Positions 1 through 8,764 are shown, counted from the first letter of the stretch. The stretch is DNA of 60,219 nucleotides from an uncultured bacterium (GCA_937906475.1 CALCZA010000021.1:1-60219), one strand, 5' to 3'. Numbers and translations: made by a program. Notes: a model not told the origin generated them from the sequence alone.

Positions 1-832
1 CGGCCTTCTTGTCGTCCTTACCGTTCTTCTTGGCGTGGTGTTCGAGGTACTTCTTGAAGTCCTCTTCGTACTTCTCGAGGTCCTTCTCGTACTTCTCCTG
101 GCTCTCGAGATACTTGTCGAGGCCATCGAACAACTTGCCAACGGCCTCAAGTTGCGCCTGGCGTTGCAGCGGGTGCGACGAACCATTGCCGTTCGTCATG
201 CGCAACTGCACCGCGGCTTGCTCCTTGTCTTTCCATAGTTCGAAGCCGTTGCTCCGCGGACGAACGATGGCGCCCTGGCCAGGCAGTTGCGAGCCAGTGC
301 GAACGTTGACGTAGGCCGTCGTGATGCCGTGCTCGACCAGGTGGTCGTCGCGTGAATCGGTCCACATCAAGCCGTCGGCGATGACACTGCCGCCGTTGAG
401 GCTGCGGTCACTACGTAGTTTGGCATCGGTGAACACGTCGGTCGAAGCATCGATCAACCCCGGGTAGACATGCCCTTCCGGGAACTTCAAGATCTTCGTG
501 TTCGGCGGCAGTTGCAGGTCGCCCTGCTGGCCGATCGCGAAGATCCGTTCGCCCCGAATGATGACCACGCCGTTCTTGATCGGGGGCCCGGACACAGGGT
601 GCACGGTACCCGCCTCGATGACGGTGAAGCCGGCACGCTGGCCACCCCGACGAGCACCGCCACGGCGACGACGAACGGGGTCCTGGGCGGATGGGTTCTG
701 GGGGGTGGGTGACGCGGCCCGCGGTGGAGTGCCCGGGTTCCCGGTAGTCGGGGTCTGGGCAACAGGACCGGATGTGAGCGACATCCAGATCACCAGCACG
801 GCGGGGACGAGAATAGAGCGTAGGCTCTGCAT
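1..832 (-). CDS. Amidohydrolase-family protein, N-terminal part (cut by window edge)
   Basis: Translating the minus strand from the ATG at 832 gives 277 codons open to the left edge. The start is followed by a signal peptide (MQSLRSILVPAVLVIWMSLT...VAQ), then a Pro/Arg-rich linker to about residue 65. From there the sequence reads like the N-terminal beta-sandwich of imidazolonepropionase-like amidohydrolases: ViEaGTVhPVsGppIkNGvViirGerIfAIG, then kfPeGHVYPGLIDAST, which corresponds to the usual 'G.vv.PGlID.H' segment. The usual HxH metal pair after PGLID is replaced by DAST, as in the planctomycete and acidobacterial members I know that lack the canonical metal site. After about residue 240 comes a strongly charged Tyr/Lys/Glu heptad-like stretch (KYLESQEKYEKDLEKYEED), a likely coiled-coil insert. 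Exported; substrate unknown. The C-terminal catalytic half is outside the window. Confidence 0.8.
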   Translation of the reverse strand, partial: MQSLRSILVPAVLVIWMSLTSGPVAQTPTTGNPGTPPRAASPTPQNPSAQDPVRRRRGGARRGGQRAGFTVIEAGTVHPVSGPPIKNGVVIIRGERIFAIGQQGDLQLPPNTKILKFPEGHVYPGLIDASTDVFTDAKLRSDRSLNGGSVIADGLMWTDSRDDHLVEHGITTAYVNVRTGSQLPGQGAIVRPRSNGFELWKDKEQAAVQLRMTNGNGSSHPLQRQAQLEAVGKLFDGLDKYLESQEKYEKDLEKYEEDFKKYLEHHAKKNGKDDKKA

Positions 833-1516
833 GAGCGAATCGATTGTGACCGGCGCGAAGGGCAGAAGGGTGAACCCTTCTACGTAGTAGGCCTAGGCTG
901 CTGCCAACCTTTTCCGGGGTTCAATAGTACCGGATGCGTCATGCTCACTCTCGGTGCGGCGAATTAGCCATTAACTGCTTTGCATGATCGACTTGTGGCA
1001 TGATCCGAAGACCCTCCGTGCGCTTGTGGTCGGCAGGCGATATCCCCGAGTGCGCGCGCCACGTGGATCTGGCACTCCACGCAACCAAAACGGCAAGTCG
1101 GCGTTCGCCTGCGAGAGCCAGCTGAGGTAGGTCAATGGCTACTTGCCTGGCGAATTGTCCGAGTGTCCCGATTTCGCAACAGATGGCGATGGATCGTTAC
1201 GCTCAAAGAGAAATCGTATGGGTTCGACCGATTCAAAGAGATCCGGATCGTGGCTACAGAAGCGGGGTGCAGGCCGTTGCGGCGAAGACGTCGGAATGGC
1301 TCAATCCGCCTCCTCACACCAGCGGATTGCCATTGGGTTGCATCTCGGTCAATTTGACGCAAGTGTATTTATGACAACGACTAATGGGTCATTCTGTTGC
1401 TCGTGATGCAGTTGTTTTGCCGACGTGGTAGGAACCGCCCTGTGGAGTCCGCCAGTAACGTGGCGTGCCAATAGTCGGGCTTCCTATCGTGCGCAAGTCC
1501 AGTCCGGACAAATCGT

Positions 1517-1540
1517 TAACGGTATGGAGTAATACCGTTA
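1517..1540. promoter_or_regulatory. Operator-like perfect palindrome
   Basis: TAACGGTAT at 1517-1525 and its exact complement ATACCGTTA at 1532-1540, separated by six bases (GGAGTA). The 9-bp arms are perfect, and the site ends 17 bases upstream of the candidate -35 element of the next gene. The position and the two-turn size suit a dimeric regulator; a hairpin is the alternative. Confidence 0.45.
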
Positions 1541-1557
1541 TTGTGCCGCGAGGTGGC

Positions 1558-1585
1558 TTGTCATGTGGTTAGATATACCTACCAT
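1558..1585 (+). promoter_or_regulatory. Candidate sigma70-type promoter for the 1655 gene
   Basis: TTGTCA at 1558-1563, a 16-base spacer and TACCAT at 1580-1585. It would start transcription near 1592, leaving a leader of about 60 bases that contains a small inverted repeat (1594-1609). Identified by consensus only. Confidence 0.4.
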
Positions 1586-1654
1586 TAGCGGTTCTCACGC
1601 CACTGTGAGTTGATCTGCTCGCTTCCTTCCCTCTTGTCTTACTGAGAATCAACC

Positions 1655-3553
1655 ATGCAACTTAAGATTGCCGCATCGATCCTGTTGGGTGCCACTTCGC
1701 TATTCGCGCAGTGCAACACCCAGGATATTGAACTCCGCACGTTTAGCCCCTGGCAAGCGAGCTTCTACTACCCGAGCGCCAATGGTAACACGCTTAACCA
1801 GTACGTTGACGTCACCGTCGATGCACCGGTCACGGTTAACCAGATGTTCTCGACCAGCTACGATCAAGCTGCTGGCGCCACGACGCCGCCCGATCAAGTT
1901 GGCAACGTAGCCGAAGTCCGCATCTACACGTTCCCGGTCACTCACATGGGCGCGGAAGCGTCGCAAACTGGCTGGACGCACGTCACATCTGGCGAAATGA
2001 CCATCGTTGCATGGTCGGGCGATTGCGTGATCGCGAACTTCAAGGACCCGGTCACCGGCGCGCCCACTCCGTTCGTCATGCCTGCTGGCACCTACGGCCT
2101 TTGCGTTGAGTACATTCCGACCTCGTGGTCGGGCACTGTTGCTCTGCCGCAGACCAACGTCCCGCTGCTGAGCCCGGGCTCGCTCTCCTGCCTCGGGGTT
2201 TCCCCCGTGGTCTACCCGGTCCTGATCAACGCCGACGAGTTCATCGAACTCAACAGCGGCGCCATCCAGACGGCCGCCTGGCAGACAGTCGATGCTGCTG
2301 GCGCCTTGGCTCCGAACATTGCGCCGAGCGCCGTCTTCAACGCCCAACCCAACCTCGCCTGGGACTACGCGCCGGACGCGAACGCGGCCCGCTCTGAGTC
2401 GGTTGGCGCCGGTTGCTACGAGCTGCCGTTCATGCTCTACGAGTGGATTCCGGAAAACACCACCCCGATCGACCTGATTGGCACGCAGTACACGGCGATC
2501 CTGACCCCGTCGGCCAACGGTGGCTTCTACACGATCAGCCAAGGTGGTATCCCGTACGCGGCACCGCCAGCGGGCGCGACGAACCTCACGATGGGCGGCA
2601 CTGGTGTGACCCCGGTCGCGAACTCGTCCGGTAACATGGACGATTGCACGTTCAGCCACACGCTGCTCGCTCCGATGTCCGTCCCGAATCCGGCTGGCAC
2701 CATGATGACCGAGCTCGGCATCAACTCCAACGGCAAGGTCTACTTCGACACGGTTGCCCCGAGTCTTACGTCGTTCGCCTACAATGGCTCGAACTACGGT
2801 GGCATCGCACCGTTCCGTGACTTGGCAACGCAGTGGTCCCTGTTCAACACCGACCTCGATCCGAGCACCGGAGTTGGCGACGTCTACGTGATGGAGCCGA
2901 GCCCGAACTACGGTGGTGTCATGATCTGGTGGGACAACGTCCCGAACTGGCCGCCCGTTGCTGGTGCCACCAACAGCTTTTCGATTGAGTTCACTGCTGA
3001 TGGCTCGGTCTGCAACATCGCCTACGGCTCTAGCCTGGTCGCCGACGGCAGTGGCGACCTCCTAGTTGGCTTCAGCGCTGGCAACGGCGAGCCAGAAGGT
3101 ATCCAGATCGATTGGTCCGCCATCCCGGCCTCGCCTGGTGCGCAGGTGTCCGGTGACGGTTCATCGGCTCCGACTCTGACGCTGGGCTCCCGCCCAGTTA
3201 TGGGCGCGCCCGTAGACTTGATCCTCGGCAACCTGCCGGACCCGATCCTTACGGGTGTCCCGCGCATTGGCCTGTTCGTCCTTAGCACGACTGCGATTCC
3301 GGGCGGTTTGGACCTCGGTACGATTGGCATGCCTGGCTGCTTGCTTTACCAGACTGGAATGGTCGTCACGACCGCTATCGAGAACGTGGCTGCTCCTGGT
3401 GAGGTTGTTAACCCGTTCGCTGTGCCTGGTAATCCAGCCTTCAGTGGCTTCGACCTCTACGTGCAAGGCGCAGCACTGCACTCATTGCTGCCGCCGAACG
3501 CGCTGGGCTTGACGCTCTCGAACGGCGTCTGCATGACGATCGGCACGCTCTAG
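1655..3553 (+). CDS. Secreted protein of unknown function, 632 aa
   Basis: I do not recognise a named family. The start at 1655 gives a clean signal peptide (MQLKIAASILLGATSLFAQ, cleavage after AQ). The mature protein is rich in Gly, Asn, Thr, Pro and aromatic residues and poor in Lys, with paired cysteines, as expected for an extracellular beta-sandwich protein. Residues about 25-260 form a first module; about 300-510 form a second that contains asymmetric Tyr/Trp-rich strands (e.g. GGVMIWWDNVPNWPPV). The end, ANALGLTLSNGVC-like (PNALGLTLSNGVCMTIGTL), resembles the C-terminal tail I recall from many secreted proteins of Poly30/Pla163-type planctomycetes, possibly a conserved last domain. The gene stands alone, with its own promoter and palindrome upstream and hairpins downstream. 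Its even, C-ending codon choice suggests high expression. A surface-layer or appendage role is only a guess. Confidence 0.85.
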   Translation: MQLKIAASILLGATSLFAQCNTQDIELRTFSPWQASFYYPSANGNTLNQYVDVTVDAPVTVNQMFSTSYDQAAGATTPPDQVGNVAEVRIYTFPVTHMGAEASQTGWTHVTSGEMTIVAWSGDCVIANFKDPVTGAPTPFVMPAGTYGLCVEYIPTSWSGTVALPQTNVPLLSPGSLSCLGVSPVVYPVLINADEFIELNSGAIQTAAWQTVDAAGALAPNIAPSAVFNAQPNLAWDYAPDANAARSESVGAGCYELPFMLYEWIPENTTPIDLIGTQYTAILTPSANGGFYTISQGGIPYAAPPAGATNLTMGGTGVTPVANSSGNMDDCTFSHTLLAPMSVPNPAGTMMTELGINSNGKVYFDTVAPSLTSFAYNGSNYGGIAPFRDLATQWSLFNTDLDPSTGVGDVYVMEPSPNYGGVMIWWDNVPNWPPVAGATNSFSIEFTADGSVCNIAYGSSLVADGSGDLLVGFSAGNGEPEGIQIDWSAIPASPGAQVSGDGSSAPTLTLGSRPVMGAPVDLILGNLPDPILTGVPRIGLFVLSTTAIPGGLDLGTIGMPGCLLYQTGMVVTTAIENVAAPGEVVNPFAVPGNPAFSGFDLYVQGAALHSLLPPNALGLTLSNGVCMTIGTL

Positions 3554-3571
3554 TCCACGTGATTGGAGCGC

Positions 3572-3751
3572 CGGATACTGGCTAACGCTGTATCCGCAAC
3601 GAACTGAGTTCCGCCGACCGGCGGAGCTTGGTTGCGCGCCCAACTGTGGCGCGCCGACACGCCTTTTGGCGTGTCTCCTCGGCGATCTTCGGATCGCCAG
3701 GTCTGCTACCTCATTGAATGAGGGATCGAGCGGATACAGGGCTAGCCCCTG
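3572..3751. terminator. Array of seven hairpins between convergent genes
   Basis: Seven separate perfect stems in 180 bases: CGGATAC/GTATCCG (3572-3596, 11-base loop); TCCGCC/GGCGGA (3610-3625, loop GACC); GCGCGCC/GGCGCGC (3634-3654); GACACGCC/GGCGTGTC with loop TTTT (3656-3675); GGCGATC/GATCGCC with a TTCG tetraloop (3681-3698); CCTCAT/ATGAGG (3709-3723); CAGGG/CCCTG (3737-3751), ending next to the mfd stop codon. None is followed by a T-run. As they lie between tail-to-tail genes, bidirectional termination or protection of 3' ends is the simplest reading. Confidence 0.65.
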
Positions 3752-3752
3752 A

Positions 3753-6700
3753 CTAGCCGGTCGTTGCCTTCAGCAGCAGTTCCAGCACCTTGTCCGCCGT
3801 GTGCTTGCCGCGCGCTGGCCTCTTCAGCATCAAGTGCGTCTTGCCCGCTTCCACTGGCCGCACATCCTTGAAGTGGTCGAGCCAACTGCCGCCGAGCGGC
3901 ACGCTTGCTGGGTGACGCACGACTAATCGGTCGTTTTCGACCCATTGCACGCTGTGAACGCCCAATGCCATCAGCGCGTGCTTGAGGCGGAATTGGCGGA
4001 GCAGCGTGATGACCTGCTTTGGCAGTTTGCCGTAGCGGTCGCGCAGTTCGGCTTCGAGTTCTTGGAAGCGTTTGTCGTCGGTCGCTTCGTCCATCTCGCG
4101 CAACAATTCGAGGCGTTGGCGCGGGTCTTGGAGGAACTGCTCTGGCAGGTAGGCCTGCAAGCGCAAGTCGACGTCGACTTCAACGACGTGCACAAGCGTC
4201 CTCTTGTCGACCTTGGCGGACTCGACGGCCGACCTCAACAGTTGGCAATACATGTCATATCCAACAGATGCGATATGACCGGACTGCTGGGGGCCTAGCA
4301 GGTTGCCGGCGCCGCGGATCTCGAGGTCCTTCATCGCGATCGCGAAGCCGGCGCCAAGGTGTGAGAACTCCTCGAGGGCTTTCAGACGGCTGCGGGCTTC
4401 CTGGCCCGGCGGCTTGTCGCGATGCAGTAGTAGGTAGCAGTAGGCCTTCTCGCTGCTGCGCCCGACGCGGCCGCGTAGTTGGTGCAGTTCAGCCAGTCCG
4501 AAGCGGTCGGCTTGGTCGATCAGAATCGTATTGGCGCGGCCGATGTCGATGCCGTTCTCGACGATCGTGGTGGAGACGAGCACGTCGAACTCGCCGCGAA
4601 TAAAGGCGCGAACGGTCTTCTCAACCTCTGTTTCGGTCATCTGGCCGTGGCCGATCGCGATGCGCGCACCGGGGGCTAGGCCGCGCAGTCGTTGCGCCAG
4701 CACTTCGAGTTCGTCGATGCGGTTGTGCACGACGAACACTTGGCCAGAGCGGCCGAGTTCACGCAGTAACGCATCTCGCAGGATGCGGTCGTCGCGGAAG
4801 ACCACACGCGTTTCGACTTCCTGCCGGCCTGGCGGTGGGCTGTCTAGCGTGCTGATGCCGCGGATGCCTAGCAGTGAGCCGTGCAGTGTGCGCGGGATTG
4901 GGGTCGCGCTGAGGGTGAGCACATCGACGGCGTGGCGCAGTTGTTTGAGGCGTTCTTTCTGGCGGACGCCGAAGCGTTGCTCCTCATCGATGATGCATAG
5001 GCCCAGGTCGGCGAACTTGATGTCCTTGCCGAGCAACTGGTGGGTGCCGATGACGATGTCGACACTGCCCTTGCTGAGTTTCTCCTGCACATCGCGGCGT
5101 TGCTTGGCTGGGCGATAGCGGGAGAGTAACTCGACGCTGAGACCGAACGGTTCGCAGCGCTCTTTGAAGCTGCGTGAGTGTTGTTCCGCGAGCACCGTCG
5201 TGGGGCACAGTAGCGCGACCTGACGGCCACTGATCGCTACGCGGAACGCTGTGCGCAGTGCGACCTCGGTTTTGCCGAAACCGACGTCGCCACACAGCAA
5301 TCGGTCCATTGGCGTTGGCTTACCAAGATCGCTTTGCACTTCGGACCACGCCCGCGCCTGATCGACGGTGTCATGGAATGGAAAAGAGTCCAAGAAGTCG
5401 CGTTCGAGATCGTCGCTTGGGTAGGCGTCGCGTTTGACTAGTGCACGTTTACTTTGAACCTCAAGCAGTTCCGCAGCGAGGTCAAACAGTGAGTCTTGAA
5501 CCTGGTCCTTGCGCTTTTGGAAGCCTTTGCCGCCGAGTTTGTCGAGCGGGGCCTTGCCGCCGCTGCCGACGTACTTCTGGACGAGGTGAATCTTGCTCGC
5601 CGGCACTAGCAGTTTGACTTCGTCTTTGAACGTTAGGCGAAGGTGCTCTTCGGTGCCCTCACCGCGGTGCACCAACTCGGTGCCTTCGAAGCGCGCCACG
5701 CCGTGCACGGCATGTACGACCAGGTCGCCGGGTCCGAGTTCGAAGAAACTTTGGATCGCTCGCGATGGCATCACGGCGCGTTTGCGGATGCGCGGTTGTT
5801 GCGCGACGCCGGCGAACTCGACGTTCGATAGGGCGGTCGTTTTCAGGTCCGGAATGCGAAAGCCCTTGCTGATTGCGCCCTCGAGAAGTTCGACGCGTTC
5901 TTTGCCGAGATCGACGCCCTTGTGCGCAAAGATCTCGCGCAAGCGTTCGCCTTCATCCTGACTACGGCAGAACAGCATTACCTGCCCTTGCATGCCGCGA
6001 ACGCTGCGCAATCGGCCGGCCGGGTCCGCTTCGCCAGAACCGGCCGCAGAGCCCGCGGAGAGCACTTTGTAGTCGTATTCGTGGCTCGGTAGCGACGATA
6101 GGTCGACGGCCGGGCACGGGCGCAACGTGTCATGCAACGTCTGCATGCGCGGCGAGAACGTGGTGTCGAACGACGACAGTCGCGACGTTCGTTCTTCCAT
6201 GCGTAGTGGCTCAAACGTGACCAGCAGCGTTCTGGATGGCGTCAGGTGTCTGATGACCGGGCCGAGTTCCGCATCGTCTTCTTTGGCGAGGCCCAAGACA
6301 TAGGTCTCGTGAACTTCGGTTGTACGTTGCGTCGCCGCGTCGAAACTACGGATTGACTCCAGCGTGTCATCGAAGAACTCCAATCGCAGCGCGCTGTCGG
6401 CTGCCATTGGGAAGATGTCGACGATGTCGCCGCGCACACTGCATTCGCCTGGCGCCAACACCAGCGGCACGCTGCGCAATCCTGCCGCTTGCCCGCGTTG
6501 CAGCACCTGGCTGCGATCCAGTGTTTGCCCTACTCGCAATTCCAGGCGCGCGCGGCGCAGACCGCGCGGTGTTGCAACGTATTGGGTCATCGCCTCGACG
6601 CCGGCAATCAATGGCGCGCCGTCGCCGGCGAATTTTTGGAGGGCACGCTGCCTGGCACCGCGAGTCACGGCATCGACTTCGCCGTCATCGCTTTCTTCTT

Positions 6701-7118
6701 CGCGAATCAGGACGTGGCTTTTGGTGCCGAATGCGAGCAGGTCCATCTGCAGCATCATGCTGTCAACGTCATCTGCGGTAAGGATCAGCAGGTTGCCCTT
6801 ATGCTCCTGTGTCAGCGTCGCAAGCAGTAGCGCGGCAGATGCGCCCCAAAGTCCGCCTGCTTTGCATCGGGCACCACGTTGCACACTCGCAACCACGTTG
6901 CGGGTGACGAGCAGTTGGCCGAATGCGGCGAGGAGGGCAGCTTGAGGGGTAGGACGCAAATGCTTCGGGTCAGCAATGGGGGCGAACACGCTACCGAACG
7001 TGGCCGCGGTGGGCACCTGCGGATACTGGGATTGCGCAAGTCGCAGGTCAGTTTGGCACGCTGGGGAGTTTGTATGGCGCCTAGACCTTGGCGAAGCCGG
7101 CGAAGTCGTCGCTGCCAT
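3753..7118 (-). CDS. mfd: Transcription-repair coupling factor Mfd
   Basis: DNA translocase that removes RNA polymerase stalled at lesions and recruits UvrA. The 1121 residues fit the family (about 1150). Order: UvrB-like N-terminal module (about residues 60-330), CarD-like RNA-polymerase-interaction domain (about 455-520, starting ELGPGDLVVHAVHGVARFEG), then the RecG-like motor with Walker A GDVGFGKTEVA (about 610), DEEQRFG (about 711), TATPIPRTLHG (about 741) and QLRGRVGRS of the TRG region (about 883). A C-terminal regulatory domain follows. The ATG at 7118 overlaps the end of the upstream dehydrogenase gene by 38 bases; a GTG at 7016 would avoid the overlap, so the start is uncertain. It lies downstream of rnc and typA on the same strand and converges with the secreted-protein gene across the hairpin array. 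Confidence 0.97.
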   Translation of the reverse strand: MAATTSPASPRSRRHTNSPACQTDLRLAQSQYPQVPTAATFGSVFAPIADPKHLRPTPQAALLAAFGQLLVTRNVVASVQRGARCKAGGLWGASAALLLATLTQEHKGNLLILTADDVDSMMLQMDLLAFGTKSHVLIREEESDDGEVDAVTRGARQRALQKFAGDGAPLIAGVEAMTQYVATPRGLRRARLELRVGQTLDRSQVLQRGQAAGLRSVPLVLAPGECSVRGDIVDIFPMAADSALRLEFFDDTLESIRSFDAATQRTTEVHETYVLGLAKEDDAELGPVIRHLTPSRTLLVTFEPLRMEERTSRLSSFDTTFSPRMQTLHDTLRPCPAVDLSSLPSHEYDYKVLSAGSAAGSGEADPAGRLRSVRGMQGQVMLFCRSQDEGERLREIFAHKGVDLGKERVELLEGAISKGFRIPDLKTTALSNVEFAGVAQQPRIRKRAVMPSRAIQSFFELGPGDLVVHAVHGVARFEGTELVHRGEGTEEHLRLTFKDEVKLLVPASKIHLVQKYVGSGGKAPLDKLGGKGFQKRKDQVQDSLFDLAAELLEVQSKRALVKRDAYPSDDLERDFLDSFPFHDTVDQARAWSEVQSDLGKPTPMDRLLCGDVGFGKTEVALRTAFRVAISGRQVALLCPTTVLAEQHSRSFKERCEPFGLSVELLSRYRPAKQRRDVQEKLSKGSVDIVIGTHQLLGKDIKFADLGLCIIDEEQRFGVRQKERLKQLRHAVDVLTLSATPIPRTLHGSLLGIRGISTLDSPPPGRQEVETRVVFRDDRILRDALLRELGRSGQVFVVHNRIDELEVLAQRLRGLAPGARIAIGHGQMTETEVEKTVRAFIRGEFDVLVSTTIVENGIDIGRANTILIDQADRFGLAELHQLRGRVGRSSEKAYCYLLLHRDKPPGQEARSRLKALEEFSHLGAGFAIAMKDLEIRGAGNLLGPQQSGHIASVGYDMYCQLLRSAVESAKVDKRTLVHVVEVDVDLRLQAYLPEQFLQDPRQRLELLREMDEATDDKRFQELEAELRDRYGKLPKQVITLLRQFRLKHALMALGVHSVQWVENDRLVVRHPASVPLGGSWLDHFKDVRPVEAGKTHLMLKRPARGKHTADKVLELLLKATTG

Positions 7119-7923
7119 GACCGGCGTCGATGCCTCGCTGCAGCGCAGTGATGACTGCCGGCAAGACGAACAGGTGTTCGTCGCCTGCCGCTTCAGCCAT
7201 CAGGCGCGCGTCTTTGTGCGCCATCGTCATCTCGAAGCTCGCCTTGCCGTTGCCGGCACCGGCGATGCGCTTCTCGACCATGTGCAGGCCAGCGCCCGGC
7301 TTGAACTCGGAGAACACCTTCATCATCGTTTCGGCGTCGACGTCGTTGTTCTTGCCCATCGCGATCACATCGGCGATCGCACCGGTGATCGCAAAGTAGA
7401 CCGAGTTGCCGGCTAGCTTCAGAACGGCCGCTAGGTCCGGGCGATCGCCAACGTGCCACAGCTTGTCCGTCATCGTTTCTAGCGCGCCGGTCAGGTCGTC
7501 GGCATCTTGCTTGGGCCCGGACATCATCATCATGCCGCTGCCAGCCTTTGCGTGCTTCGGCGCCATGAACACAGGCGTCGACACGTAGCGAACGCCGTCT
7601 GTGCGCAGCGCATCGAAGCGCGCACGTACCTTGTCCGGGCGGTTGGTGGTGTGGTCGATGATGGGAGTGCCCTCAGTAAGTCCCGGCCGCAGTTGCTCGA
7701 TCACTGAGTCGACGGCGCTGTCTTCAGACAGGATCAGGTGCACGCGTTCGGCGCCGCGCACGCAGTCCGCCGGATCATCGGCGGCAATTGCGCCGCGTTC
7801 GACCAGCGGCGCGAGCTTCTCGCGGGTGCGGTTCCAGATTCGAACGGTTTGTCCATTGTTGAGGAGGTTCTCGACCATGCCGGCGCCGAGCAAGCCGGTG
7901 CCCAAGACTGCGATAGTTGCCAT
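7081..7923 (-). CDS. NAD(P)-dependent beta-hydroxyacid dehydrogenase / imine-reductase-like protein
   Basis: Member of the 3-hydroxyisobutyrate dehydrogenase superfamily, 280 residues. The start is the ATG at 7923 (MATIAVLGTGLLGAGM); longer frames would run into rnc. The N-terminal Rossmann motif GTGLLGAG is followed by acceptor-side residues WNRTREK, suggesting NADP preference. The usual substrate-loop DAPVSGG is replaced by STPVFMAPKHAKAG, closer to the glyoxylate-reductase/imine-reductase branch (APVFGRPEAA). The catalytic Lys is in VLKLAGNSVYF, about residue 170, and the all-alpha C-terminal domain is complete. The substrate cannot be told from sequence. It lies 106 bases downstream of rnc and overlaps the annotated start of mfd. 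Confidence 0.85.
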   Translation of the reverse strand: MATIAVLGTGLLGAGMVENLLNNGQTVRIWNRTREKLAPLVERGAIAADDPADCVRGAERVHLILSEDSAVDSVIEQLRPGLTEGTPIIDHTTNRPDKVRARFDALRTDGVRYVSTPVFMAPKHAKAGSGMMMMSGPKQDADDLTGALETMTDKLWHVGDRPDLAAVLKLAGNSVYFAITGAIADVIAMGKNNDVDAETMMKVFSEFKPGAGLHMVEKRIAGAGNGKASFEMTMAHKDARLMAEAAGDEHLFVLPAVITALQRGIDAGHGSDDFAGFAKV

Positions 7924-8029
7924 ATGACCAGCAATTGTGGGATGCGCGGCCGAGCGTTGCAACGTCCCTTCATGGTCTCGCGGATCTCGCCAATCCCCTC
8001 GTTCCGCACTGCCTTCGCGAACGCGTTGC

Positions 8030-8743
8030 CTAGCCGCGAAGGTCGTCGAGCAGTTTGCCCGCCGCCGCCTTCTCGGCCGCGCGCTTGGTCCGCCCCGTAC
8101 CGGTGGCTTCTCGGCCATCGAGCAGGTGCGCGCGCACGACGAACTCCTGCTCGTGCTGCAGGCCGACCGTCTCAACCAATTCGTAACGTGGTTGACCGAG
8201 TTTGTTGTGCTGGCAGTAGTGCAGCAACCCGGTCTTGGCGTCCTTCTCGGCTTCGATTTCGTCGTCGGCCGAATTGGCTTTTGGCAGAATGTGTCGGCGA
8301 ACGAACGCGCGCGCGGGCGTGACGCCGCCGTCTATCAGGATGGCGCCGAGCACCGATTCAATCAGGTCGCACAGAATGCGCGCGCTACAGCGTTCGGTGA
8401 CCTGCAGTCCTTTGCCTGATTCGAGATGCAACTGCAGTTCAAGCTCGCGAGCGACAGCAGCCAGCGGTTGCCGGCTGACGATGCGTGCGCGGGCTTCGGT
8501 CAGTTGGCCTTCGGCAATCTCTCCGTCACGCCGGTAGAGCGCGTCGGCGACCGCGAAGTTCAAGAACGCGTCGCCGAGGAACTCGAGCCGCTCGTAGCTC
8601 TTCTTGCCTTCGTTGCCCAGCGACGCGTGCGTCAACGCGCGGTCGAGCAAGGCCAAGTCCTTAAACTCGTAGCCGAGTCGTTCGGATAGTGCGCGCAACG
8701 TCTTGTTGCGCGCCTGGACAGTCACAGGGTTCTCGCGGGCCAT
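8030..8743 (-). CDS. rnc: Ribonuclease III
   Basis: Double-strand-specific endoribonuclease for rRNA and mRNA processing, 237 residues. The signature YERLEFLGDAFLNF (about 50-63) supplies the first acidic residues, and CDLIESVLGAILIDGG (about 124-139) supplies the second Asp/Glu pair of the Mg2+ site. A double-stranded-RNA-binding domain occupies about 165-237, ending GTGRTKRAAEKAAAGKLLDDL. Two small differences from the standard motif are GDAFL instead of GDSVL and LIDGG instead of YLDGG; no catalytic acid is lost. It starts 21 bases after the end of typA on the same strand, so the two are probably co-transcribed. Confidence 0.97.
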   Translation of the reverse strand: MARENPVTVQARNKTLRALSERLGYEFKDLALLDRALTHASLGNEGKKSYERLEFLGDAFLNFAVADALYRRDGEIAEGQLTEARARIVSRQPLAAVARELELQLHLESGKGLQVTERCSARILCDLIESVLGAILIDGGVTPARAFVRRHILPKANSADDEIEAEKDAKTGLLHYCQHNKLGQPRYELVETVGLQHEQEFVVRAHLLDGREATGTGRTKRAAEKAAAGKLLDDLRG

Positions 8744-8764
8744 CTTGCCGTCAGCTTAGTCGGA

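Larger units (their letters stand above)
833..1654. other. Long gene-free region between divergent genes
   Basis: Roughly 820 bases with no convincing coding sequence. Short frames at 1132-1406 exist on both strands but have no recognisable product. What can be seen: a 7-bp perfect hairpin with a TGAA loop at 864-881 (AGAAGGG/CCCTTCT) just upstream of the leftward amidohydrolase; a 24-base palindrome at 1517-1540; a sigma70-like promoter at 1558-1585; and a small inverted repeat CTCAC/GTGAG at 1594-1609 in the leader of the rightward gene. The remainder shows no structure I can name. Confidence 0.6.

Noticed and set aside
1132-1406. Short overlapping frames on both strands in the gene-free region
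   Set aside because: No ribosome-binding site, no recognisable product and no coding bias; both strands open by chance.
1700-2659. 319-residue leftward frame opposite the secreted-protein gene
   Set aside because: Arg-rich shadow; the plus frame has a signal peptide, promoter and coherent codon use.
7924-8175. N-terminal extension of the dehydrogenase into rnc
   Set aside because: Overlaps the dsRNA-binding end of rnc and lacks similarity; the Rossmann start at 7923 is exact.
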